9,965 nucleotides of DNA from Candidatus Bathyarchaeota archaeon (GTDB taxonomy: Archaea > Thermoproteota > Bathyarchaeia > TCS64), in NCBI GenBank assembly GCA_014729945.1, contig WJJC01000185.1, positions 1 through 9,965 on the forward strand, given 5' to 3'. The translations under genes were made by a program, and so were the position numbers. The notes under the pieces were generated by a model. That model saw nothing but the letters and a program-made list of their open reading frames with translations, was not told the origin of the DNA and ran no database searches. Of the stretch, positions 1 through 6,570 are shown one piece after another (position 1 is the stretch's first letter; each line of letters begins with the position of its first letter).

Positions 1-786
1 GAACCGACCATAAAAGGATACAAAACGGACGTAATTGAGACTGGAGAGATACTTGCTGGAACACATGAATCAATGCAAGAAGAACTAGACCAAGGATACG
101 AGATTCAAACCCTAAGACAGAAAATCAGACCAGTAATGGGGGGATTTAGCGTTGGACATTACCAGATTACGGCTGGAACAATAGCCACATGTGTGTACCC
201 GATGGAGCCCTTTCCCTGTGTACCTCAGAGATACTTCATACTAAGTAATAACCATGTATTGGCTAACTCCAATAACGCTCGATTCGGTGATCCCATACTC
301 CAACCTGGAAGATATGATGGAGGAGCCGTACCAAGAGATATCGTAGCAAAACTATACAGGTGGGTCCCCATCAAATTTAAGACCGCTAGCACGACACCAA
401 TTAACTATGTTGATGCTGCTATAGCTGAAGGCGATTTCCATAACTTGAACCGTGAAGTGTACTGGATAGGGTACGTTAAACAGGTTAATAGCCGACCTAT
501 GGTAGGAGATATAGTTCAGAAAACAGGACGAACAACTAATTATAGCACAGGTAAGATTATGGCTCTCCATGCAACGGTGGATGTTAATTATGGCGGTGGA
601 CGTGTAGCAAGGTTCGCTGATCAGATTGTAACTTCTAATATGTCAGCGGGTGGAGACTCAGGTAGCTTGGTCTGTGACATTAAGGAAGGTGCTGTAGGTT
701 TATTATTTGCTGGCTCATCCCGTGTTACTATTGTTAATAGTATACTTCATGTACAAAGATTACTTGGAATAAGGTTACATCCTTGA
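1..786 (+). CDS. NAL1-like trypsin-fold serine protease (5' end cut by window)
   Basis: The reading frame is open from base 1, so the ATG at 73 is internal and the true start lies outside the window. About 261 residues are visible. The first ~20 residues (IKGYKTDVIETGEI) match the end of the small N-terminal domain typical of this family. The protease domain follows. Counting from the ATG at 73, the triad is His61 (SNNHV), Asp114 (NYVDAAIA) and Ser196 (AGGDSGS, oxyanion-hole glycines present). Other family marks are GHYQITAGT near residue 28, GDPILQPGRYDGG near 72, KTGRTT near 150 and GLLFAGS near 209. This layout is known to me from archaeal and bacterial trypsin-like proteases related to rice NAL1. 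The substrate is unknown. No signal peptide or membrane helix is visible, but the N-terminus is missing. All catalytic residues are present, so it should be active. A likely paired gene follows 45 bases downstream. Confidence 0.88.
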   Translation, partial: EPTIKGYKTDVIETGEILAGTHESMQEELDQGYEIQTLRQKIRPVMGGFSVGHYQITAGTIATCVYPMEPFPCVPQRYFILSNNHVLANSNNARFGDPILQPGRYDGGAVPRDIVAKLYRWVPIKFKTASTTPINYVDAAIAEGDFHNLNREVYWIGYVKQVNSRPMVGDIVQKTGRTTNYSTGKIMALHATVDVNYGGGRVARFADQIVTSNMSAGGDSGSLVCDIKEGAVGLLFAGSSRVTIVNSILHVQRLLGIRLHP

Positions 787-800
787 TAAATTTCCCACCT

Positions 801-810
801 TTTTTAGTAT
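801..810 (+). promoter_or_regulatory. TATA-like box for the 79-aa gene, overlapping a T-run after the protease
   Basis: The stretch TTTTTAGTAT is centred about 26 bases before the ATG at 832, the distance expected for an archaeal TATA box driving a leaderless transcript. The T-run at 800-805 directly follows the protease stop and could also serve as its U-rich terminator. The next gene may therefore be transcribed on its own. This is an inference from position and composition only. Confidence 0.4.
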
Positions 811-831
811 ACTCAGTAAAATTATTGGTTG

Positions 832-1068
832 ATGTTTATGGGAAGATCGCTTGAAAAGATAGTTAGGGAAGCATCTGAAAAATGGATTGATATTCCAGGG
901 GTTACTGGTGTAGGAATTAGTAAGGAAAATGTTCGGGATATCATACTCGTTATGGTTAAGGAGGATACAATAGAGATCCGACAAAAAATACCCCATAAAT
1001 ATAAAGGAATAAAGGTTCAAATCCAGGAGACGGGTGTTATTTCAGCTGAAGATGAAAAAATAAAATAA
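832..1068 (+). CDS. Stand-alone homologue of the protease N-terminal domain
   Basis: This is a small protein of 78 residues from ATG 832. A TTG at 829 and an ATG at 838 are alternative starts, and 832 fits a leaderless start from the TATA-like box at 801-810. No Shine-Dalgarno site is visible. Residues 3-17 (GRSLEKIVREASEKW) look helical. They are followed by IDIPGVTGVGIS, a hydrophobic strand IILVMV, then IPHKYKGIKVQIQETGVI. The GVxGVGI ... IP...KG..V.I.ETG pattern is the N-terminal domain seen fused to NAL1-like serine proteases. Its end also resembles the start of the neighbouring protease in this window (IKGYKTDVIETGEI). It has no catalytic residues, membrane segment or signal peptide. 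I infer a prodomain-like partner, inhibitor or folding helper of the upstream protease. A decayed remnant of a second protease gene is the alternative, but no protease domain follows it. Confidence 0.7.
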   Translation: MFMGRSLEKIVREASEKWIDIPGVTGVGISKENVRDIILVMVKEDTIEIRQKIPHKYKGIKVQIQETGVISAEDEKIK

Positions 1069-1113
1069 CGATGATTTATTCAAAATACTCGATGAAGAAA
1101 AGCTGGTTTAATT

Positions 1114-2397
1114 TTAGTTAATTATCTCTGGTTCAGGCTCAATGGTTTTAGGTGGATCCCGTACAAATAATAATATTATTGGTATTGATACCATCTCAAG
1201 TAAACTTCCAGCTAATAATAAGAGATCCGGGTTTCTATCATAGAGCCACCCACCTAGAGTAGGGAAAGGTAACCCCAAGACACCCGAAATAGTGCCCATG
1301 AAACCCATAACTTTTGCACGATCCTTACTGGGTACAATATCAGTTATTAACGCCTGCCACGCTGGACCACCCATATATCCGCCTCCTCTAAGTCTACCTC
1401 CACCTAGTCCACCAGCGAACCCGATGACACCGTAAGCCCATAGTAGCTGGCTATAATCCTTGAATAAGTAGAGACTCAGACTGTCGAATGGTCCCAGTCC
1501 TCTAGCTAATAGTATGAAGGGGAATCGCCCGTATTTGTCAGCAAGAGCTCCGCTTATCATGTATAAGGGTACTGAGATTAGCATTGCGAGGCTCTGTAAG
1601 CTTCCGTATTGTGTGTTTGTTAAACCTACATGATTTATGGCGTATGGTGTGAGGAAGGTCCATGTCGTTCTCATAGCGATGCCGCCGATAACGGCTACTG
1701 TAAGCATAGCGTAAACTGTTCTTGGTTGACGTTTGAAGGTGTCGATAACATCTTTGTTGAAGGGATTCATACTCTGTTCTTCCGCGTCATCATTGCGTAG
1801 AGTTTCTTTGATAACTAGATGACGTGTAATAGTGATTAGGCCCATTACTACAGTAAACATTAGTAAGCCGTAACGCACAGCTTTACCTAATCCAAGCATA
1901 TCAAAATAGTATCCACCAACAATAGGCATGAATATTTGAGGCACACTCGTGAACATTCTATAGGCTCCGAAACCTGCGCCTCGATTTTCTTTTGGGATAC
2001 TCTCGCTGATTAATGCGTTAAACGCTGGACCATATAAGCTAGCTACAGCCATCATTATCATACCAGGTACGACCATCTGCCAACTTCGCGCCAAATACAT
2101 GATGAAAGGGGCTACTGTTCTAACTGCGCTACCGAAGACAATTACTTTTTTCCGTCCAATCTTATCCGCGATTACTCCGCCGGGTAACTGGAAGAGGATC
2201 TGACTAGTATTCTGGATTGTTGCCAAGATACCTACAATTGTTACAGGAGTTCCCAAGCCTCCTTCTTCAACAGGTGTAATAAGATATAGGCTCCACCATA
2301 AGTCCCATAAGCTGTTAAAGACTTGGTAAAGCATATTCGTGGTTCCGATTGCGAGAATGTTTTTGTTCGAGAATACCGTTCTAAACGTCGATGCCAC
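1114..2397 (-). CDS. MFS transporter (distal of the tandem pair)
   Basis: This is a 427-aa integral membrane protein of the major facilitator superfamily, with about 12 hydrophobic segments in two halves. The family moves small solutes across the cytoplasmic membrane by ion-coupled or uniport transport. Motif A is clear in the first half (GGVIADKIGRKK, residues 73-84) and repeated in the second (GALADKYGR, 283-291). The two halves also share PAFNALISESIP (124-135) and PAWQALITDIVP (345-356), an internal-duplication mark. The substrate cannot be told. An odd glycine-rich run lies at 329-344 (GGLGGGRLRGGGYMGG), just before the PAWQ motif. The C-terminal tail is acidic and proline-rich (PPKTIEPEPE). 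The start is GTG at 2397, supported by a ribosome-binding site 6 bases upstream; the ATG beside it is out of frame. It lies 87 bases after a second MFS gene on the same strand. Confidence 0.9.
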   Translation of the reverse strand: MASTFRTVFSNKNILAIGTTNMLYQVFNSLWDLWWSLYLITPVEEGGLGTPVTIVGILATIQNTSQILFQLPGGVIADKIGRKKVIVFGSAVRTVAPFIMYLARSWQMVVPGMIMMAVASLYGPAFNALISESIPKENRGAGFGAYRMFTSVPQIFMPIVGGYYFDMLGLGKAVRYGLLMFTVVMGLITITRHLVIKETLRNDDAEEQSMNPFNKDVIDTFKRQPRTVYAMLTVAVIGGIAMRTTWTFLTPYAINHVGLTNTQYGSLQSLAMLISVPLYMISGALADKYGRFPFILLARGLGPFDSLSLYLFKDYSQLLWAYGVIGFAGGLGGGRLRGGGYMGGPAWQALITDIVPSKDRAKVMGFMGTISGVLGLPFPTLGGWLYDRNPDLLLLAGSLLEMVSIPIILLFVRDPPKTIEPEPEIIN

Positions 2398-2403
2398 ATT
2401 TTT

Positions 2404-2409
2404 CTACCT
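2404..2409 (-). promoter_or_regulatory. Ribosome-binding site deciding the GTG start at 2397
   Basis: On the minus strand AGGTAG lies 6 bases before the GTG at 2397. This is the clearest Shine-Dalgarno-like site in the window. It supports the GTG start over the overlapping out-of-frame ATG at 2399-2397. Confidence 0.45.
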
Positions 2410-2484
2410 GATACCCGCGTTTAATATCCCGTCTCATTTCGCGTTATTCCCCTAAAAATGTTTGTAATAGTATACAGGACTGTA

Positions 2485-3780
2485 CTATATTTCTGCTTCC
2501 TCAGGATCCCTGATGAATAGTATCACCAACAGTACCTGCAGTATTGATGTAGCTGCTACAGCGTACCAAGGATAATCAGGGTTCAATGTATAAAGTACTC
2601 CTCCAGTCAAGGAAGACAGCATTACCGGGATAACAAACAAAGAACCCAGACCAGGTCCCCCTGTTCCACCTCCAGTAGCACCCACAAGAAGTGTACCCCT
2701 TCCAACAGCCGACATAACTCGACCACGCAACTCTCTTGGAGTATAATCCGCCATAAGGGCTGAGCTAGCGGGTATAAAAGATGCTCCAGCTATAGCTGCT
2801 CCGAGTCTAATCAATAATACGGTTTGGAAGCTTGCGGCGAATATCAGAGACGGTAAAGAGAGGAGAGAGACTATTGTTGAGAATAGTAGGGTCTTTGTTC
2901 GACCAATATTATCCACTAACATGCCAGCGGGTACGGTTAACAACACCTTCATGACGGTCTCATAGAGTAATATGAGACCCCACTCTACTTTGGTTAAACC
3001 TATCTCTTCAGTTACATAAACAACCCAGAAAGGACTCGCGATACCATTCAGAATAAACCCGAGTAAAACAACCAGACTCAATGCCTTAACACTCAGGGGT
3101 ATCTTCCGTATCAGATCTGGTAATCCAGCGTAAGCCTCTCGTAATATTGTTGCTATACTGGGCATTGATCCCATATCCTGAACCTTAGTGGTATCCTCTA
3201 GGCGAGTATAGATCAGGTATGCACTGAAGAAAGCCTGGGCGCCCATGAAACCGTAAAGTATACGCATCCCAAGGTTATCACCATACATAACTAGTATTGT
3301 AGCCGCGATATATGGACTGAAAATAGATACAGCGTTAGACAGACCAGACATTATTGAGACACCCATACCACGGTTCTTTGGTTCCATACTATCAGCTAAA
3401 ATAGCTGAAGTAGGTGGAAAAGCAAATACCATAATTCCCTGAATCAGGGCCCCCACGGCTATCCATTCCCAGCTTGGCGCCAATACGTAGATGACTGTCG
3501 TCAATCCCCTGAGAAAATCTGCCAACGCGATTAACTTCACACGGCTAACCCTATCCGTCAGGTAACCGGATACCGGGAAAACCACGAGACCAGCCAATGG
3601 TCTTATGCTATTGATTAACCCTATCTGGCCACTGCCTCCACCCACGGCTAAGACAAATAGACTGGCGTAGCTGAGCACCATCCTTCTAAAAAACATGCCA
3701 ATAACTTGACGGATCAGCAATATTGTCAAATTACCCTTCATGAAGGAAAGTCGGTCTCGAATATCTCGTATGAAACTCAA
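2485..3780 (-). CDS. MFS transporter (proximal of the tandem pair)
   Basis: This is a 431-aa major facilitator protein with about 12 membrane segments in the cytoplasmic membrane. Motif A is looser than in its neighbour (GYLTDRVSRVK, residues 72-82), with a second-half counterpart GMLVDNIGRTK (286-296). PPTSAILADSMEPKNRG (122-138) and PASSALMADYTPRELRG (337-353) are the matching intracellular loops of the two halves. A glycine-rich run GATGGGTGGPGLG (367-379) sits within or before segment 11, where MFS proteins normally have a plain helix. It shares the family fold with the downstream MFS gene but is clearly diverged, so this is not a recent duplication. The two could form a pair or carry different solutes; the substrate is unknown. 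The start is TTG at 3780, chosen because it includes the usual charged N-terminus; ATG at 3741 is an alternative. A possible own promoter lies at 3821-3830. Confidence 0.9.
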   Translation of the reverse strand: MSFIRDIRDRLSFMKGNLTILLIRQVIGMFFRRMVLSYASLFVLAVGGGSGQIGLINSIRPLAGLVVFPVSGYLTDRVSRVKLIALADFLRGLTTVIYVLAPSWEWIAVGALIQGIMVFAFPPTSAILADSMEPKNRGMGVSIMSGLSNAVSIFSPYIAATILVMYGDNLGMRILYGFMGAQAFFSAYLIYTRLEDTTKVQDMGSMPSIATILREAYAGLPDLIRKIPLSVKALSLVVLLGFILNGIASPFWVVYVTEEIGLTKVEWGLILLYETVMKVLLTVPAGMLVDNIGRTKTLLFSTIVSLLSLPSLIFAASFQTVLLIRLGAAIAGASFIPASSALMADYTPRELRGRVMSAVGRGTLLVGATGGGTGGPGLGSLFVIPVMLSSLTGGVLYTLNPDYPWYAVAATSILQVLLVILFIRDPEEAEI

Positions 3781-3820
3781 AACAAAAGCATATGGGGTTA
3801 ACTGACAAATAAATGAAGTG

Positions 3821-3830
3821 GTATAATGTC
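3821..3830 (-). promoter_or_regulatory. Possible TATA box for the proximal MFS gene
   Basis: On the minus strand GACATTATAC lies 41-50 bases before the TTG start at 3780 and just after a T-run terminator candidate behind the carbamoyltransferase gene. The order terminator then TATA box suggests that the MFS genes have their own transcript. This rests on sequence likeness only. Confidence 0.3.
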
Positions 3831-3843
3831 TTGTAGTAAATTG

Positions 3844-3858
3844 AATAAAATAAAAAGA
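3844..3858 (-). terminator. T-run terminator after the carbamoyltransferase gene
   Basis: Directly after the stop codon at 3861-3863 the minus strand reads CTTCTTTTTATTTTATTC. A T-rich run without a strong hairpin is the usual archaeal (Eta/aCPSF1-type) end signal. It would separate this gene from the MFS pair at least in part. Confidence 0.45.
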
Positions 3859-3860
3859 AG

Positions 3861-4799
3861 TTATTGAATGAAGAGAGCTAGGACGGCTTTCTCAGTGTGC
3901 ATTCTGTTCTCACCCTGATCAAACACGGCGCTATGGGGGCCCTCAATGACGCTGTTGGTCATCTCTTCTCCACGGTAGCCTGGTAGACAGTGCATAAAGA
4001 TGACATCATCCTTGGCCATGGCAATGGTCTCATCATTCACTTGGTACTTGGCGAAAGCCTTCTTTCTCTCCTCTATATCCTTATGGCCCATACTGTGGAA
4101 GGTGTTAGCGTATACTACATCCGCATCTGTGAACGCTTCCTCAAGGTCACTTGTTATCACCATCTTTGAGCCTCTATCAGCCGCGTGCTCCTTTGCGAAT
4201 TTGGTGACTTTCTCGTTAGGCGCCCATCCATCAGGTACAGCAACATACATATCCATACCCATTAGGCTGCTTCCCACCATAAGGCTCTGGCACACGTTCC
4301 ATGGATCACCTACATAAGCTACCTTCAATCCCTCAAGCTTGCCTTTGTGTTCACGCATGGTTAGCATGTCTGCTAATCCTTGGCATGGGTGAGTTAAGTC
4401 GGTTAACGCATTTATAACGGGGCTATCCATGTATTTTGCATATTCCTCTACTACATCCTGGCCATAGGTTCTGATAACTAATCCATCACAGTACCTGTCT
4501 AGAATACGGGCAGTGTCCTTGATGGGTTCTCCTCGGGCTAGCTGCATTGTCTCGGGTGTGCTGTAGAAGCTCTGCATTCCTAGGTGAGCAATGGCGGCTT
4601 GGAAGCTGAATCTTGTCCGTGTGCTGTGCTTCTCGAATACCATTGCGATGGTTCTGCCTGCGAGGTACTCGTGTCGCTGCTTCATCATACGTTGACGCTT
4701 AAAGTCAGCGGAGATATCTAGAATATATTTTACCTCTTCAGGTTTCCAGTCCATTAGGGTTAAATAGTCTTTTCCTTGAAATCGGTCTTTCATACTCAT
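3861..4799 (-). CDS. Ornithine carbamoyltransferase family protein
   Basis: This 312-aa protein has the normal length for this family, which transfers the carbamoyl group from carbamoyl phosphate to an amino group, classically ornithine to citrulline in arginine synthesis. The carbamoyl-phosphate site is complete: HSTRTR (58-63), HPCQ (137-140) and HCLP (270-273), with ENR at 297-299. In the amino-substrate site Asn168 (GDPWN) and the SMG loop (236-238) are kept. The loop that usually reads D-x-x-x-S-M-G reads N-T-F-H-S-M-G, so the Asp that holds the ornithine alpha-amino group is Asn232. The lid reads HCLPGYRGEE, close to the usual HCLPA(Y/H)RG. Ornithine is still the best guess, but another amine is possible. 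No other arginine genes are in the window. Neighbours are a hydrolase-fold gene upstream (119-base gap) and MFS transporters downstream. The start is ATG 4799, with ATG 4793 as an alternative; no Shine-Dalgarno site is visible. Confidence 0.85.
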   Translation of the reverse strand: MSMKDRFQGKDYLTLMDWKPEEVKYILDISADFKRQRMMKQRHEYLAGRTIAMVFEKHSTRTRFSFQAAIAHLGMQSFYSTPETMQLARGEPIKDTARILDRYCDGLVIRTYGQDVVEEYAKYMDSPVINALTDLTHPCQGLADMLTMREHKGKLEGLKVAYVGDPWNVCQSLMVGSSLMGMDMYVAVPDGWAPNEKVTKFAKEHAADRGSKMVITSDLEEAFTDADVVYANTFHSMGHKDIEERKKAFAKYQVNDETIAMAKDDVIFMHCLPGYRGEEMTNSVIEGPHSAVFDQGENRMHTEKAVLALFIQ

Positions 4800-4831
4800 A
4801 CTGAGTCGAGAAATATAGATGCTGACTTATG

Positions 4832-4842
4832 GTATAATATTA
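4832..4842 (-). promoter_or_regulatory. Possible TATA box for the carbamoyltransferase gene
   Basis: The minus strand reads ATAATATTATACC in the 119-base gap, about 33-43 bases before the ATG at 4799. A second AT-rich box (CTATATTTC) lies nearer the start. Either could set a separate transcript for this gene. The evidence is composition and spacing only. Confidence 0.3.
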
Positions 4843-4918
4843 TCGCCTATTCTATTTGCGTCAAGAAGGTTGGTAAAAGTTTCAACTGGGAGATCGAGGT
4901 TAACAGGTTAAGCACGGG

Positions 4919-5797
4919 TTATATGTGGGGCTCAAGGAAGGTGTTGATTACCCTCAGTATTTGTCCAGGCTCCCATTGATAGCATCCTAGGTTGTGGCCA
5001 TACATGGGCATATAGATATGATGAACATCAGGTATACGCTCTTTAGCGTACTCTACCTCATCATCAGCCAGTATCCCGCCCTTATTCATATTTGCCTGAA
5101 TAAGCAACACAGGGCACTGTATGTCTCTGATACGCTCAGACTCGTATCCCGTTGTGACCTCGTTGAATGCTTCATCGTCTTCTCCTCCCTTGCTCCACGG
5201 TGTTAATACTCGTGGATCTAGGTTTCTCAGGTAGAGAGCTTTATTGAGTATGGAGATGTAATCCAATCCGTCTCCATAAGTACCGGGTTCACGCCAAGGA
5301 ATATCAATAGGCATATCCGCCACCATTTGAACAAACTGGTTTAAAGACACCTGTTTGTTGGCCAGTTTCTCCCAGCCAGACCAGAAAGTATGATAATCAG
5401 TCATCACTTTCCGTACATTCTCCAATTTGATGTTGGCATCTCCAAAGATCAGTGTCTTTACCAAGTCTGGTCTCTTAGCTGCCACCATCAATGAGACCAT
5501 ACCGCCTAGAGCGGTGCCATAGAGAGTGGTGTTTTCACCTATCACATGTTCTATGAAGCCTAATGTGTCGTTGATGTGGTCAATATACCTGTAAGGCGGT
5601 GTGTGGCTTGACGCGCCGTGCCCCCTGAAATCCAGTGCATAGACATGGTATCTCTGTGTCAACCAAGGCATCAAGGGCTGAAAGAATTGCCACCTATCCG
5701 TCAAACCATGTAAAAATAATATTGCTGGACCAGAGTCTGGTCCTTCAGCGTAGTTTAAGACTGCTTCGCATCTATTATAGGTCTTCTCGATGAGCAT
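4919..5797 (-). CDS. Alpha/beta-hydrolase fold protein lacking the catalytic serine
   Basis: I place the start at ATG 5797, giving 292 residues. The frame extends to a TTG at 5866, but that stretch overlaps the tail of an aminotransferase remnant in another frame, and family members usually start about 25-30 residues before the oxyanion motif. The fold is clear: LNYAEGPDSGP then LFLHG (His30-Gly31), YALDFRGHGASS near 54-65, and a C-terminal GHNLG with His268. The nucleophile elbow, normally G-x-S-x-G, reads G-T-A-L-G, so the serine is Ala96 (codon GCT at 5512-5510). The acid position in the usual GxxD turn reads A-N-M-N (residues 235-238), so Asp is also absent; Asp245 and Asp246 nearby could not easily replace it. 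Hydrolysis by the standard route looks impossible. A lyase, a binding protein or a decayed enzyme are options. It is probably cytosolic, with no signal peptide seen from the ATG. Confidence 0.82.
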   Translation of the reverse strand: MLIEKTYNRCEAVLNYAEGPDSGPAILFLHGLTDRWQFFQPLMPWLTQRYHVYALDFRGHGASSHTPPYRYIDHINDTLGFIEHVIGENTTLYGTALGGMVSLMVAAKRPDLVKTLIFGDANIKLENVRKVMTDYHTFWSGWEKLANKQVSLNQFVQMVADMPIDIPWREPGTYGDGLDYISILNKALYLRNLDPRVLTPWSKGGEDDEAFNEVTTGYESERIRDIQCPVLLIQANMNKGGILADDEVEYAKERIPDVHHIYMPMYGHNLGCYQWEPGQILRVINTFLEPHI

Positions 5798-5813
5798 AGG
5801 TGTATTGACTGGT

Positions 5814-6037
5814 TTATTGTTGATAAGATAAGCGATAGGACCAGTAATGCTCTTCAAGATACTCAAAGGATCTCCTCAAGCCTTCTCTGAGGGTTTCCTT
5901 TTCTCTTCCATACCCTATCTGATGTGGTCAGAGTAATGACAGCGGGCACCGGGTACTAGGAATACATCCTTCTCATTTAATAAGTCAAGGCATAGCTTCC
6001 CAGCATTAATCTCTCTATTATCCACGAAGACAGGCGA
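5814..6037 (-). pseudogene. C-terminal remnant of a PLP aminotransferase, frameshifted
   Basis: Reading the minus strand from 6037, one frame gives SPVFVDNREINAGKLCLDLL then NEKDVFLVPGARCHYSDHIR and a stop at 5917-5915. One base out of phase the reading continues as IGYGREKETLREGLRRSFEYL to a TAA at 5816-5814. Together these read like the last ~75 residues of a fold-type I aminotransferase of the aspartate aminotransferase class. Its C-terminal domain typically ends VFLVPG..F....HLRIGYG...L.EGL...EYL, and the Arg of HIR would be the substrate carboxylate-binding arginine. Adding one base near 5918-5920 restores the frame. A stop precedes it at 6040-6038, and I could not find the PLP-lysine half upstream, so most of the gene is gone. 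It ends 16 bases before the ATG of the hydrolase-fold gene, as in an old operon. Confidence 0.72.
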
Positions 6038-6370
6038 TTAAGAGATGCTATGTAAAATATTCGAAGACGCGCTTAATTAAACTGAACCGGAGGTAACCAA
6101 GATAATCTTTAGAGTTTTTTCATATCTTCTATTATTAATAGAGTGAGTATTTAGTTCGAAACGTTTGGGGAAACTTGTATTTTGTTTTAGATAACGCAGG
6201 TAATAGGTGTTGATGTATTCTCTGCCATATGATATCATAGGATTTTCAATCTGTTTATTGAGGAGTAAAATTATAAGACGATTGAAGATGATGTCCTTAC
6301 TGGAGCCGACCCCGAGTGGAGGTTAGGTGATGCTTGAAAATTTTTCTCCATATAGTAAGCTACTTATTAT
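6038..6370. other. AT-rich spacer with one doubtful short open frame
   Basis: No recognisable gene lies here. On the minus strand a frame is open for about 85 codons (6077 to about 6333). From its only ATG (6238) it would give 53 residues, basic and asparagine/tyrosine-rich (for example REYINTYYLRYLKQN). I do not recognise it, and open frames of this size arise by chance in AT-rich DNA. It may also be part of the decayed DNA ahead of the aminotransferase remnant. No promoter or RNA structure stands out. Confidence 0.3.
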
Positions 6371-6570
6371 TTGAGGAACTTTATTTTCACGGAGAAGGAC
6401 AGAAGGAGGCTCACTGAGTGGCTGGAGACAGGCGCGGAGACCCAGTGTACCCTGGACCTGTTCACAGTGATGAGGAAGAGCTTCCCCAAGGTATACGCGG
6501 ACCTGAGCTGCTGCTGGAGGTGAGGAAGAGGCTTCAATCGGAGAACCGGTGGAGGGGCAAAGTGGAGTAA
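6371..6570 (+). pseudogene. Small GC-rich gene broken by one frameshift
   Basis: From TTG 6371 one frame reads LRNFIFTEKDRRRLTEWLET then GAETQCTLDLFTVMRKSFPK and VYADL, after which it runs into a stop at 6521-6523. One base out of phase the reading continues ELLLEVRKRLQSENRWRGKVE to a TAA at 6568-6570. Adding one G at about 6505 (GACCTGGAG) restores a smooth 66-residue charged, helical protein. The style recalls short conserved archaeal hypothetical proteins with an LTEWLETG...RWRG pattern; I do not know a function. The piece is far richer in GC than its flanks, which points to a gene body left in decaying DNA or to transfer. A sequencing or assembly error would equally explain one missing base. 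Confidence 0.55.

Noticed and set aside
829..831. TTG as the start of the 79-aa gene
   Set aside because: An ATG follows directly at 832 and fits the TATA-like box spacing better; TTG remains possible but adds only one residue.
4000..4317. Plus-strand open frame inside the carbamoyltransferase gene
   Set aside because: It is the antisense shadow of a gene with complete catalytic motifs on the other strand.
4776..5206. Short plus-strand frames across and beside the gap between the carbamoyltransferase and hydrolase genes
   Set aside because: They overlap real minus-strand genes, show no recognisable motif and look like chance open frames.
5798..5866. Extension of the hydrolase-fold protein to a TTG at 5866
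   Set aside because: The stretch overlaps the aminotransferase remnant in another frame, and the ATG at 5797 gives the normal family N-terminus.
6077..6238. 53-codon minus-strand open frame as a real gene
   Set aside because: It lies in AT-rich DNA, matches no family I know, has no clear start signal and may be chance; it is noted only as part of the spacer.
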